Source: JAZDGX01 sp964482205
GTDB lineage: Bacteria > Eisenbacteria > RBG-16-71-46 > CAIMUX01 > WJJG01
Assembly: GCA_964482205.1 (NCBI GenBank)
Contig: CAYZWI010000016.1
Coordinates: 18,713-82,712 of the forward strand
Direction: 5' to 3'
Length of the DNA: 64,000 nt
A program made the translations under genes and the position numbers. How positions within the stretch are numbered: position 1 is the first letter of the stretch; every line of letters begins with the position of its first letter. Under the pieces are notes generated by a model. That model saw only the letters and a list, made by a program, of their open reading frames with translations. It was not told the origin of the DNA and searched no databases. Positions 7,973 through 16,850 of the stretch are shown here, in pieces.

Positions 7973-8869
7973 ATGCGAGCCTTCGCGCGCGGGGCAATCG
8001 TGCTCGCGCTGCTGTCGGCGGGAGAATGCGCGTGCGCGCGCGCAGCGCACGAATGGCGGGCCGCGTGGGGGGCGCCGTACCCGCTCACCTTGCTGGAGGA
8101 GCGCGCGGGCGAGCCGGATGCGAGCGGGCAGGATGGGCGCGCGGATGCGCGCGGGCTTGATGCGAGCGGGCAAGATGTGAGCCATCCCGATGCGCGACGG
8201 CCTGGCGGGCATCTCGCGATGCGAGCGGCGATTGCGATCGCGCGCCCGTACGGCGTGAACGGGCTGACCTTTCATCGCGTGCTCGTCCGCCTGCCCGGAA
8301 CGCGATGGGAAATCCACGCCGGATCGCTGATCGCCCCGGCGGGATATCGGGAATGGCATCTCGGATGCGGGCGGTTCCTTTCGTTGCGCGAAGATCTTCA
8401 CATCATGGCGGGCATGCGCGCGTTCGGCGCCGGGCTCGCCGGGCAGAGCGGCCGGCCGGAACTGGCCGCAACCTTGCTCGCGAGATTTCGGCCGCGGGGC
8501 CTTGCGCTGTTCGCGTTCGAGGGAGGAGTCGTCGATGCGGGACGCGCGAATGGGGAATCGACGCCCGCTTCGCTGCTCCTCGGTCGCGCGGTGATCGATG
8601 TGCGAGGCGCAACCCGTCTGCTGGTCGAGCGCTCGGTTTCTTCGCGCGGGGCGGCCGAGACCTGCTTCGCGCTCGCGATCACACTCGATCGCATGCGCTT
8701 GATCCAGACCTTTCGCAGCGCAACCGGAGAGGCGAGCGGGGCGGTCGCCTGGACGTTCGGGTTCCTCGAGTTCGGTTTCGCGCAACGGTGGCATCCGCAA
8801 CTCGGATGGACTTCCGAGATCACCCTGCGATGGTTGTCGCGGGAATGCGCGCCGGGAAAGGCGGGGTGA
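7973..8869 (+). CDS. Exported protein of unknown function with an Asp/Ala/Gly/Gln repeat
   Basis: A 298-residue protein with no recognised family. ATG 7973 has AGGGGG seven bases before it, and residues 1-23 look like a signal peptide. Residues about 46-75 hold a short repeat ('DASGQDGRADARGLDASGQD'), probably a slippage expansion. The remainder alternates hydrophobic and polar residues, consistent with beta structure ('WTFGFLEFGFAQRWH' near the end). It follows the lamin-tail gene by 11 bases and precedes the next gene by 4, so the three are almost certainly one operon. It may be an outer-membrane or periplasmic partner of the lamin-tail protein. Confidence 0.6.
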   Translation: MRAFARGAIVLALLSAGECACARAAHEWRAAWGAPYPLTLLEERAGEPDASGQDGRADARGLDASGQDVSHPDARRPGGHLAMRAAIAIARPYGVNGLTFHRVLVRLPGTRWEIHAGSLIAPAGYREWHLGCGRFLSLREDLHIMAGMRAFGAGLAGQSGRPELAATLLARFRPRGLALFAFEGGVVDAGRANGESTPASLLLGRAVIDVRGATRLLVERSVSSRGAAETCFALAITLDRMRLIQTFRSATGEASGAVAWTFGFLEFGFAQRWHPQLGWTSEITLRWLSRECAPGKAG

Positions 8870-8873
8870 GGCC

Positions 8874-10595
8874 ATGACGAGACGAGGCCCGGCGATGGCG
8901 TTCCTTGCGTTCGCGTGTTGGGCCGCGTGGGGATGGGCGCACGCCGCGCAGGCCTTGAAGATCGAGGAAGCGAAGATGGGAGCGGATGCCGAGATGCAAT
9001 GCGAATCCGAAGAAGAATCTTCAGACGATGTCGACGATTCCAACGAAGGATTCGTTGCGGCCCGTGCATGGCAACTGCGCATTCGGCCGGAAGTGCACGG
9101 CCGCATCCGTGCGAAACGATGCGAATTCGCCGGCCGGTACGCCGATGCGCGGCTGCTTGGATATGCCGACATCGGTTTCGGCGGGCAGGGACGATCGAGA
9201 GCGGCATCGCGTGTGCGCGTGATCGCGGGGGAAATGGAAGTGACCTGGGCCGCGGGCGGGCTGCTTGCGCAGCGCTCTCTCTTCGGCGCCTTTCCCGTGC
9301 CGAGGGCGAGCCGGGGAAATGCGACGCTGTTCGGCGCGAGAGGAACGGTCGCGAAGCGCGAAGAACGGTGCTGGGGCATGGCGGCCCAGTTGCTCTTCGG
9401 TGATGGGGATGACGAGATCGAGGAAGACGACAAAGGCGGGCTGTTCGGCTGGGCTTCTCGCACGAGAGAAGAGAAGTCGCAGTGCATCGGCGTGGGCGCG
9501 GTCCATCGGCATGCGGGGCTGATGTTGATCGGAGGGCCGTCGCGAGATCCGGAATGGTCCGCCGCATTTCGCTGGCACGCGAGAGAAGATGACGGCTCCG
9601 CCGCACATATCGGGGAGAATGGCGACTCGCTTTCGCTGTTTGCGCCCGTGCTGCGGGAAGGATGCGTGATCCTGGAGGCGACCGGCGGGCTGCCTATCAG
9701 AACGAACGAGGAAGGCGAGCCGGGCGAAGGTGATCGTCACCGGCGCGCCGTTCACACACTGGCTGGGTATGCGCGCCAACCATTGATGCGCCTGTTCGGC
9801 GCGGTCGAGGCCGCGTGGATGTGGAGCGACGAGACCTCCGTGGCAAGCGCGGCGGATGTGAAAACGGATTCCGGTTGGCGGATCGACTGGCAATTGCCTC
9901 TACTGCGCGGCGTGCGGCCGATCGTGGGCGTGCGCATGACGAGGCCCGTGAGCGGCGGAGCACTGAGGCCGATGGAACGGGTGCAAAGACTGGCGCTGGA
10001 AACCGAGCCTTGGTCGGGCGCGGAATTGCGCGTGACCTTCGGCGCAACCGAGAAGGAGCAATGCCGCGCGGATCCCGATGATGCGGGAACGCGCGCCTTG
10101 CTGCGCGCGCATCGATCGCTGCTCGAAGTCGAAGGCCGCATGCGGGTGACCGAGGCGATCACGCTCGCGGTGCGATTCCGGGATAGCCGGGCCTCGCTGG
10201 CCTACGACGAGGCGGATGCGCCGATCGGGCTGCCCGGCCGTCGCCAGCCGCTCGAGACCGATGAAGACGACGAGAGCGCGCGCAGTTGGGACCGAGGCGG
10301 CGGAAGCGTCCTTCACATCGAAGCCGCGCAACGCGGCAAGAGATTCTGGAGCGGCGCGTCGCTGGCGGCGGTGCCCGAAGAGGCGAGTTCACCCGCCTAT
10401 GTTCTCCTGCACGCGGCGCGCTCCGCGTTGAAATGGCGGGCGATTCCGGCGGGCTGTTTGATGGGTGAGGCCTGGGCGGGAGTTGCGCGGGCGCGAACGC
10501 GGTTCGAAGGGGTAGTACGCTTGATGCGCCTGATCGACGGCGGGCTCGAGGCAGCGGTGGGCGTCTCCGCGGCGTGGACCTGCGCGGGCCGCTGA
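8874..10595 (+). CDS. Large exported protein of unknown function, beta-rich
   Basis: A 573-residue protein with no recognised family. A signal peptide covers about residues 1-27 (an alternative start is Met8). It is followed by a very acidic stretch ('ESEEESSDDVDDSN') and then repeated short amphipathic strands, as expected of a beta-barrel. A second acidic cluster ('DGDDEIEEDDKGG') may be a loop. Third gene of the lamin-tail block. The 3' end, including the stop, is duplicated downstream (10580-10618). Confidence 0.55.
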   Translation: MTRRGPAMAFLAFACWAAWGWAHAAQALKIEEAKMGADAEMQCESEEESSDDVDDSNEGFVAARAWQLRIRPEVHGRIRAKRCEFAGRYADARLLGYADIGFGGQGRSRAASRVRVIAGEMEVTWAAGGLLAQRSLFGAFPVPRASRGNATLFGARGTVAKREERCWGMAAQLLFGDGDDEIEEDDKGGLFGWASRTREEKSQCIGVGAVHRHAGLMLIGGPSRDPEWSAAFRWHAREDDGSAAHIGENGDSLSLFAPVLREGCVILEATGGLPIRTNEEGEPGEGDRHRRAVHTLAGYARQPLMRLFGAVEAAWMWSDETSVASAADVKTDSGWRIDWQLPLLRGVRPIVGVRMTRPVSGGALRPMERVQRLALETEPWSGAELRVTFGATEKEQCRADPDDAGTRALLRAHRSLLEVEGRMRVTEAITLAVRFRDSRASLAYDEADAPIGLPGRRQPLETDEDDESARSWDRGGGSVLHIEAAQRGKRFWSGASLAAVPEEASSPAYVLLHAARSALKWRAIPAGCLMGEAWAGVARARTRFEGVVRLMRLIDGGLEAAVGVSAAWTCAGR

Positions 10596-10618
10596 TCCCT
10601 GCGCGGCCGGCGAGGATC
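10580..10618 (+). repeat. Duplicated gene end after the stop at 10593-10595
   Basis: CTGCGCGGGCCGCTGATC (10580-10597) recurs as CTGCGCGGCCGGCGAGGATC (10599-10618) with a two-base gap and a few substitutions. The first copy holds the stop codon of the preceding gene. Confidence 0.5.
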
Positions 10619-10736
10619 GTTGAGCGAAGCGCAAGCGTGAGGCAGACTGTGGCTCGGCGAAGGAAGCGCCATGCTTCTGTCATTCGGACATGCATGGCGC
10701 TCGCCTGGCCCGAATGCCATCGCAACAGGAGGAGCG

Positions 10737-12170
10737 TTGTCGAGAGGAGAATTGATCGAGCGGATCGCGGCCTACGCCCTGGAGCAGGGGGAAAGCCTCG
10801 AGGCGCGGGTGATCGCGCGCGAGTTTCTGCGCCTCTCCGCTCCGGACGGCAAGGGCGCGGCCGCGCTGGTTCGCGCGCTGCTGGCGAACGACCCGCGTTT
10901 CGTGGAAGAGAGCGACGGGCGGTGGACCTGCAGGCCGGCCGGGAGCGCCTCGCTCGAACCTCCGGTGGTGCTCGTCGACTTCGAGATGCGCCCGGGCACG
11001 GAGCGCGAGCCGTGGCTTTGGAAGATGCGTTCCTCTTTGTGGGGACGGCGCGGCGCCGCGCGCGAGCATTGCGGCGCGCAGACAAGCGCCGCTCTCGAAG
11101 AGACGATCGCGGACATTCGCGAATTCCCCGTGGCGGCGGCGCGGCCGGGAGCGCTCGGACGCTGGCTGGGCGCCCAGGAACGGCTGCACGCGCTCGCCGA
11201 GATCGAGCCGGTCGTGATCGATCTGTGCGCGTGGCGAGGGAAGGGCGCGGCGGCTTCGCTGGACACTCTCGGCGCCTGGCTGGACGAGGTCGTGGAGAAA
11301 GCGCGCGAGCGAAAGCTACGCTCGTGGATACAAGTGGCCCTCGCTCCGCTGGCCGCGCGCGCGGCCGCGAAGGAAGAGGTCTGGTCGGTCGAGCGCGCAT
11401 TCGGCCCTCAGGATTTGGAGGCGCTGCCGGAAAGCGCGGGCATCTATCGCTTCTACGATCGCGCGGACCAGGTGCTCTACATCGGCAAGTCGGCGAACCT
11501 GCGGCGGAGAGTCATGTCCTACTTCCGCCCGCTCGGGGAAGCTTCGACGCGGCGCGAGAAGCTCCTCGCGCGCATTCATCGCTTCGAGATCGAAGAGACC
11601 GCGAATGAGCTGGATGCCTTGATCCTCGAGTTGTGCGAGATCCGCTCGCGCAAGCCGTCGTGGAATGTGCAAGTGGACTTGGGGGAAGAGCCGCAACTGC
11701 CTCCCGGCGATCGCGCCATGCTCTTCCATCAACCGGGCACGATGGGCGAAGGAACCTGGTACGCGCTGGACGGCGAACGCGCCGCGCGAATCAGCAACGC
11801 CTGCTCGTGCGATCGCGCGGAGCTCGCCCGTAAGCTCGATGCCTTCTTCCGCGGAAGCGCGCGCGGACCGCTGCAGGAGATCGGTCCCCCCGAGCGCGTG
11901 CTGGTGCGCCGCTGGCTGAAGGGCGGCGGACATGGAGAGACGATTCTGCGCGTCGTCGACTTCGGCAGCTTCGATTCGCTGGCCAACGCGGTGAGCGAGT
12001 TGGAAGGAACGGGATCACGAGACGACGCCTCCCATCCGGCTCGTGAGGAGGAGGCGAGCGCCGCGGCCGCGGTGCGGGACGCGAGCGGGGTTGGTCTGCA
12101 GTCGCCGAAGAGCGCGCGCCGGACGCGGAACATTCAGCGCCAGCCGGGAGACGGCAAGGGACCGGAGTGA
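10737..12170 (+). CDS. GIY-YIG nuclease-domain protein, UvrC-N-terminal-like
   Basis: A 477-residue protein if started at TTG 10737, which has AGGAGG five bases upstream; the frame is open back to 10671. A GIY-YIG domain occupies about residues 229-310 ('AGIYRFYDRADQVLYIGKSANLRRRV'), with the GIY and YIG strands and the helical Arg of UvrC-type nucleases. UvrC proper is longer and has UVR and RNase H-like domains, which are absent, so this is not UvrC. DnaQ-UvrC fusions place an exonuclease N-terminal to GIY-YIG; here the corresponding stretch (about 76-225) keeps only 'LVDFEM' and lacks a recognisable set of catalytic acidic residues. A role in DNA repair or recombination is likely but unproven. 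Confidence 0.75.
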   Translation: MSRGELIERIAAYALEQGESLEARVIAREFLRLSAPDGKGAAALVRALLANDPRFVEESDGRWTCRPAGSASLEPPVVLVDFEMRPGTEREPWLWKMRSSLWGRRGAAREHCGAQTSAALEETIADIREFPVAAARPGALGRWLGAQERLHALAEIEPVVIDLCAWRGKGAAASLDTLGAWLDEVVEKARERKLRSWIQVALAPLAARAAAKEEVWSVERAFGPQDLEALPESAGIYRFYDRADQVLYIGKSANLRRRVMSYFRPLGEASTRREKLLARIHRFEIEETANELDALILELCEIRSRKPSWNVQVDLGEEPQLPPGDRAMLFHQPGTMGEGTWYALDGERAARISNACSCDRAELARKLDAFFRGSARGPLQEIGPPERVLVRRWLKGGGHGETILRVVDFGSFDSLANAVSELEGTGSRDDASHPAREEEASAAAAVRDASGVGLQSPKSARRTRNIQRQPGDGKGPE

Positions 12171-12219
12171 CGCGGGGCGCGACTGCGAGGCGCGGCGATG
12201 GCGGGGCGATCTGCCTTCC

Positions 12220-12933
12220 TCAGAACCAGGCCCGGGTGGCGCGCACCACATCGATGAAGAGATAATTCATCCGCCCGATCAACAGCGACATCCGCGCCAT
12301 CACGGTGTATCCGAAGGCCGCGCCGAAGCTCACCATCAAGAACCACACCCCGACTTTCGAAATCGACTTCACCGGCCCCTTGTGCTCGATCGAGAAGTAG
12401 AAGTAGAGCATCACCGAGAGCACGCCCACGATGAGGATGAGATTGTCGAGCGGCGTGAAGGCTCCGCCCCATGGGGAGAGGATGGTCGCGCCCACCTGGG
12501 GGATCACTACCCCCTGGAGTTTCTGCACCATGTTGATGCCCACGAAGTACGCGATGTAGACGGCCAGCGAAATGCGCGCCCACCAGGCGATCTTCGGCAC
12601 GAAGCGCGAGTAGAGGTTGAGGCCGAGCAACAGCGGAATGAGAAGGTCCGCGTTTCCGGGAAAGTCGCGCACGAGCGGGCGGACGAGATTGGGCGCGAGC
12701 GTGTTCGCCGCCACCGTGCCGATGTAGTAGCCGAGCGACACGCCGGCGAAGAGGCTCTCCGCGAAGCGGAAGAAAGGATTGTCGCGGTAGAGGAAGCTGA
12801 AGATGCAGAGGGTGAGGAACGCGCCGATCCACAACGCGAGCAAATCCGGAGCGGCCACCGCGGCGCTCGGCGTCGCCCCCGCGAGCATGGGGATCGTGCC
12901 CGTCATCGCCGTCATGTTCGTCAGGGCCGTCAT
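12220..12933 (-). CDS. Conserved membrane protein, six or more TM segments
   Basis: A 237-residue integral membrane protein of unknown function, last of four genes in a tight minus-strand block (12220-15648). Hydrophobic segments are visible at about residues 27-48, 60-78, 96-112, 120-140, 158-178 and 193-212. The start codon overlaps the upstream stop in an ATGA arrangement, so translation is coupled. It probably forms a complex with the three upstream membrane proteins. Confidence 0.65.
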   Translation of the reverse strand: MTALTNMTAMTGTIPMLAGATPSAAVAAPDLLALWIGAFLTLCIFSFLYRDNPFFRFAESLFAGVSLGYYIGTVAANTLAPNLVRPLVRDFPGNADLLIPLLLGLNLYSRFVPKIAWWARISLAVYIAYFVGINMVQKLQGVVIPQVGATILSPWGGAFTPLDNLILIVGVLSVMLYFYFSIEHKGPVKSISKVGVWFLMVSFGAAFGYTVMARMSLLIGRMNYLFIDVVRATRAWF

Positions 12934-13919
12934 GCGCGGCCCCCTTGCCGCGGCTCGCGCGGCTCGCGCGGATCACCCGGCCCGCGTTGCTCGCGCCGCG
13001 CTTCTCCACGGCGCGCGCGCCGTCCCATGAAGAAGAACACATTCCCGAGCACGATGAGCGCCATGACGAGCGCGTGATCGATCGTCTGCGCGTCCATGGC
13101 CTTGCTCGCCGTGTACACGCCCGCGCGTTCGTAGCGGGGCGCGAGACGCGCGTGCGAGGCGGTCAACAGGCGCTCGTATTCCGACGCACCCTTCAATCCG
13201 GCGAGCAATCCCACCATCTGGCCGGCGTCGAGGAACGCGAAGTACTTCGGCGCCCACACCGCGGTCGAGCCCACCGCGACCGGAACGCCGAACTGCGCAT
13301 TCACGAGCGTCACCCACCATTCGCCGATCTCGTTGGTCGAGAGGCTGACGACGAGGTCGATGCCGGCGAAGTTGGGCGCCTCTTGCATGAGGGGCAGCCG
13401 CTCGATCGGAATGCCGCGCGCATCCAACGGGAAGACGGCGGCGAAGGAGACATCCATCTGCTTCATCACCGCCTGCGTGCCGTCCTTGTATCCCAGGAAG
13501 ACATAGTCCTCGCCCGGCCGGAGGGCGGGATACTCGGGCACGATGCGCGCGAGCGCTTCGCCCGCCATCGTGAGGCCGCCCACCGGAAAGAGCGCGATCG
13601 CGACCACGCGAAGGCCACGCTCAAAACAGTGGCGCAGCACCGCGTCGGCCATGGGGTCCATTTCGGGCGCAATGTTGGGGCCGTAATCGAACGAGACGAG
13701 CACGACCGAACCGGGCGCGAGGGTTTCGATACGCTCGAAGAACGCCGTCACCGGAGGCGTGACCGAGACAGGGAATCCGATCGGAAAGAGAATCGGCACC
13801 AGGGTCCCGAGGGCGAGGAGAAGATAGATCACGCGCCGGTCGAGGCGCGGCCGGTGAGAGGACGCAGTGGCACGCGAGTTGGGACCGGAAGGGATCCTTT
13901 GTTCTTCTCGCCGCTCCAC
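12930..13919 (-). CDS. Conserved protein with N- and C-terminal TM segments, periplasmic-domain candidate
   Basis: A 329-residue protein of unknown function. One TM segment lies near residues 30-50 and another near 286-304, enclosing a soluble alpha/beta region of about 230 residues ('VVLVSFDYGPNIAPEMDPMADAVLRHC'). That region resembles a Rossmann-like fold by pattern only. It overlaps the downstream gene by four bases and follows the upstream gene by three. It may be the soluble sensing or binding part of the four-protein membrane assembly. Confidence 0.65.
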   Translation of the reverse strand: MERREEQRIPSGPNSRATASSHRPRLDRRVIYLLLALGTLVPILFPIGFPVSVTPPVTAFFERIETLAPGSVVLVSFDYGPNIAPEMDPMADAVLRHCFERGLRVVAIALFPVGGLTMAGEALARIVPEYPALRPGEDYVFLGYKDGTQAVMKQMDVSFAAVFPLDARGIPIERLPLMQEAPNFAGIDLVVSLSTNEIGEWWVTLVNAQFGVPVAVGSTAVWAPKYFAFLDAGQMVGLLAGLKGASEYERLLTASHARLAPRYERAGVYTASKAMDAQTIDHALVMALIVLGNVFFFMGRRARRGEARREQRGPGDPREPREPRQGGRA

Positions 13920-13922
13920 GCG

Positions 13923-14621
13923 CTACTCCTGCTTGCTTCCCAGGTACGAGCGTTCGATGCCCAGGATCACGCGCAACGACAGGCTCGCCGCGCCGAGCGC
14001 CGCACCAATGAGAATGCCGCGCTGCGCGGCGGCATTCGGCACGGCCATGATCCAATCGGTGAGCGCAGGCAGCCAGCGTTCGCCTCCCGGAATCCAGGCG
14101 AACGCGTATTCCCCCAGCGGCGTGCGGCCGAGCATGACCAGAAACGCGGCCGCGAGCAGCAGGGCGGCCTCGAGATGGCGCACGCGAAAGGCCCGAAAGG
14201 CGGCCGAGGCGATGTAGAAGGCGAGCAGGCTGAACATCGCCGCCTGAAGCGGGGTGAAGAACGCGCGCGTCATCCAGAGAAAGGGCGTCGTCTCGCCGCG
14301 CGGTCCCGCGAGCAATCCCTGAAAGGGCCCGACGCGCAGCGCGCTCAAGAGGCCGATCGTCCCCATGATGACCAGCCCGGCCAGCAGCGTGACGGCGTAG
14401 GGCCAGCCGGGACGACGGCGCTCGATCTTGCGCAGATTGTTCTGCAGGACATTCACGACCCCGAGGAGCAAGGCGAAGCCGGAGACGATGACGAGATAGC
14501 GCTCGAGCGTGTCGCGCACGCCGGCCACGCCGGGCACGCGGCCGGCGAGAAAGAAGGCGACGATCGGCACGAGGCCGACGAAGAAGGTGAGGAGCAACGG
14601 AAGCCGCAGCTTCCAGAACAT
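13923..14621 (-). CDS. Conserved membrane protein, six or more TM segments
   Basis: A 232-residue integral membrane protein with hydrophobic segments at about 7-28, 42-60, 75-95, 118-140, 147-165 and 195-215. No family is recognised. It sits between the DUF6754 gene (19 bases upstream) and the soluble-domain protein (3 bases downstream), so the genes are expected to be expressed together. Confidence 0.62.
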   Translation of the reverse strand: MFWKLRLPLLLTFFVGLVPIVAFFLAGRVPGVAGVRDTLERYLVIVSGFALLLGVVNVLQNNLRKIERRRPGWPYAVTLLAGLVIMGTIGLLSALRVGPFQGLLAGPRGETTPFLWMTRAFFTPLQAAMFSLLAFYIASAAFRAFRVRHLEAALLLAAAFLVMLGRTPLGEYAFAWIPGGERWLPALTDWIMAVPNAAAQRGILIGAALGAASLSLRVILGIERSYLGSKQE

Positions 14622-14640
14622 CAGCCCTCCTTGTCGAACG

Positions 14641-15648
14641 CTATCGCACGCTCAGAAACTCTCTCAGCCCGCGAATGCCGAAGACTTCGAGAAGGATTCC
14701 GCCGAGCATGAGCGCGATCAAGATGGCCTTGGTGTAGTCCTGGCCTTTGATGCTGCCGAGCATCGCCGGATCGCGCGAGAGGTACGCGCCCGCGGCGTAC
14801 AGCTCCTCGCCCATCAGGGTGTAGTCGCACACGATGGCGAAGAAGGGCAGCTGGCTGACCTCCGCGGTGCCCGCGATCTGGATCGCGCCCGAGGCCTGCC
14901 CCGCTTCGGCGAGGAGCAGCGATTCGGCCTTGTAGTCGCCGATCAGGAAGTTCGCGGCGGGCCGTTCGCGAACGAGGAATCCGGTGACCGCGGCGCTGTA
15001 GGCGAACTGGTCGTGCGTGAGGTAGGCGATCTCCTCGTCGCGGAAGAGATCGGGGCGGCTCGAATGCAGATAGGCCTCGCGCACCGTTTCACGCGCGGCG
15101 GCGAAGGTGAGCGGATCGCGGTTGAGGACGGTGAGGTCCGTGGCATAGCGCGCGCTCATCGAGGCGACGTGACGCAGCACGGCAAGGCTCGCGATCGTCT
15201 GGTTGTCGTCGAGCGAAGCGCCGCCGGGCAGATAGAGCACCTTGCGTCCGACCTCAGCCGCGCGCCCGACCGCTTCCTCCACCGCCTCGATGCCGGCGAT
15301 GCGGCGGACGAAGATGGAATGCCCGCGCCGCGAGCGGCGGATGAAGTGCACGACGAGGAAGGAGAAGAGCAGGAAGAGCGCGAGCGGGGCGGCGAAGTTG
15401 GGCTCTCTCGCGGCTTGCGTCGCATCGATGGCTTGCGCGGCTTCTGATGCTTGGCTGGCGTCGATCGCGTGCTCGGCTTGGGTCGCTTGCGCATCATGCG
15501 GCTCGATGGCTTGCGATGCGTGCGCGGATGGAGGCAGCAGGCAGGCGACCGCGCGTTGTATCAAGTGATCGGTCGTACGGCCTCCCTGACTGGGCGAGAC
15601 GGCTGCGGACAGCGCGGCTCGTGCTCGCGCGCGCGATGCACTCCTCAT
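14641..15648 (-). CDS. DUF6754-type membrane-anchored protein
   Basis: A 335-residue protein I match to DUF6754 by its 'VLYLPGGASLDDNQTIASLAVL' segment and central alpha/beta region. One TM segment lies near residues 90-108 and one near 306-325. The first 80 residues are a low-complexity Ala/Gln/Ser/Asp stretch from repeated GCTTGCG-like units, so the true start could be further downstream. Its ATG overlaps the stop of the CPBP protease gene by four bases (ATGA), tying the protease into the same transcript. Function unknown; the family match is from memory. Confidence 0.65.
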   Translation of the reverse strand: MRSASRARARAALSAAVSPSQGGRTTDHLIQRAVACLLPPSAHASQAIEPHDAQATQAEHAIDASQASEAAQAIDATQAAREPNFAAPLALFLLFSFLVVHFIRRSRRGHSIFVRRIAGIEAVEEAVGRAAEVGRKVLYLPGGASLDDNQTIASLAVLRHVASMSARYATDLTVLNRDPLTFAAARETVREAYLHSSRPDLFRDEEIAYLTHDQFAYSAAVTGFLVRERPAANFLIGDYKAESLLLAEAGQASGAIQIAGTAEVSQLPFFAIVCDYTLMGEELYAAGAYLSRDPAMLGSIKGQDYTKAILIALMLGGILLEVFGIRGLREFLSVR

Positions 15649-16823
15649 TCCCCATCGTTCGGGTCGAAGGCAAGTCTATTCGCGATGGAAGATGCCGGCA
15701 ACGGCCGAGAGGGATCGGTCTCGCCGGGAGCGGCCGGCATGCGAGTAGCGTCTGAATCCTGCGCGGCGCCGGGGGGCTCGCTTGCATCGACGCGCTGGAC
15801 CGCGCCCGACGCGGGCGGGCGCCGTTTCCAGGGCGGAAAGAAGATCCCATAGAAGATCGTGGAAGAGATGAGCAGGCCGATGAGCGTTCCGTGGGGGTCG
15901 AAGTTCGAGGTGAAGAAGAGCGAGGGAGTGGGAAGCACCGAGCCCTCGTAATTGACGATGATCCAGCTGAAGAGATTGTTTGCGAAATGCGCGCCGATCG
16001 CGAGCTCGAGGGTGCCGTCGCGAAGCGACACGAAGGCGAGAGCGAAGCCGATCACGAAGTAGGCGAGCGCGGCGATGAAGGGATTCGGCTCCATTTCGGG
16101 ATTCGCGAAGTGGGGCACCATGAAGAAGACGCCCGAGACCATCGACAAGATCAGCCGCCTGCGCGTGACGAGAGTGAAACCCTGCATCACATAGCCCCGG
16201 AAGAAGAGCTCCTCGCCGGTGGTCTGAAGCGGCGTCAGCACGAGCGCGAGCAGGAGGAAGGGGAAGAAGAGCCGCGCATCGAACTGAAAGGTGTAGCTCT
16301 CGGGAACCATCGCGTAGTCGACCGCGCTTGCCAGGATGGCGAGGCCCATCCACACACCGAATCCCTGCAGGATCCGCCGCATCGAGACGCGGCGCGCGCC
16401 GGTGATGAGCGAGATCGGCGGGCGGCGGTGCAGAGCGAGAACCGCGAGCATCACGCCGAGGAGGAGGAAGAGCGAGATGATGTTGACGAACAGGAACCCG
16501 GGAAGCGGGCCGAAGCGACCGGGATCCGCGAGCATGCCCTGCAATTCGCCAGGTGTCGTTCCGCGCGGCGCAAAGATCCAGGCGAGCACGAGCGCGGGCC
16601 CGACACTGAAGAACTGCGAGAAGAAGAAGACGAAGAGAATCCCCAGCAAATAGCGGCCGGCCGAGTGGCGGCCCTGACGCGCCGCATCGAGAAAGCTCGG
16701 GTACACGGGAGGCGCGGTCCATTCGGGAGGCAAAGGGCGGGGCTGCTCGGGCTCCGGTTCCTTCTCGAAAGGTCCTTGGCTGGAAGGCTCCTGGCCGGAA
16801 GGCGGCTCTTGCATGCCCGGCAT
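15645..16823 (-). CDS. CPBP-family intramembrane metalloprotease
   Basis: A 392-residue membrane protein with a Pro/Glu-rich cytoplasmic N-terminus and about eight TM segments. CPBP (Rce1/Abi) motifs are present: 'GEELFFRG' near residues 201-208, 'PHF' in the next helix, and 'GAHFANNLF' in the last conserved helix, giving the Glu-Glu, His and His-Asn metal-binding set. Family members include CAAX-type proteases and bacteriocin self-immunity proteins, but most bacterial ones have no known substrate. The gene is translationally coupled to the DUF6754 gene and lies 27 bases after the prenyltransferase gene. A protease acting on a prenylated or membrane substrate is tempting but speculative. Confidence 0.85.
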   Translation of the reverse strand: MPGMQEPPSGQEPSSQGPFEKEPEPEQPRPLPPEWTAPPVYPSFLDAARQGRHSAGRYLLGILFVFFFSQFFSVGPALVLAWIFAPRGTTPGELQGMLADPGRFGPLPGFLFVNIISLFLLLGVMLAVLALHRRPPISLITGARRVSMRRILQGFGVWMGLAILASAVDYAMVPESYTFQFDARLFFPFLLLALVLTPLQTTGEELFFRGYVMQGFTLVTRRRLILSMVSGVFFMVPHFANPEMEPNPFIAALAYFVIGFALAFVSLRDGTLELAIGAHFANNLFSWIIVNYEGSVLPTPSLFFTSNFDPHGTLIGLLISSTIFYGIFFPPWKRRPPASGAVQRVDASEPPGAAQDSDATRMPAAPGETDPSRPLPASSIANRLAFDPNDGE

Positions 16824-16850
16824 CCTCCGCGAGTTCTCGCGAACGCGCCG

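Noticed and set aside
12945..14711. A 588-codon open frame opposite the membrane-protein block
   Set aside because: Antisense to co-translated genes and of low-complexity, highly charged composition.
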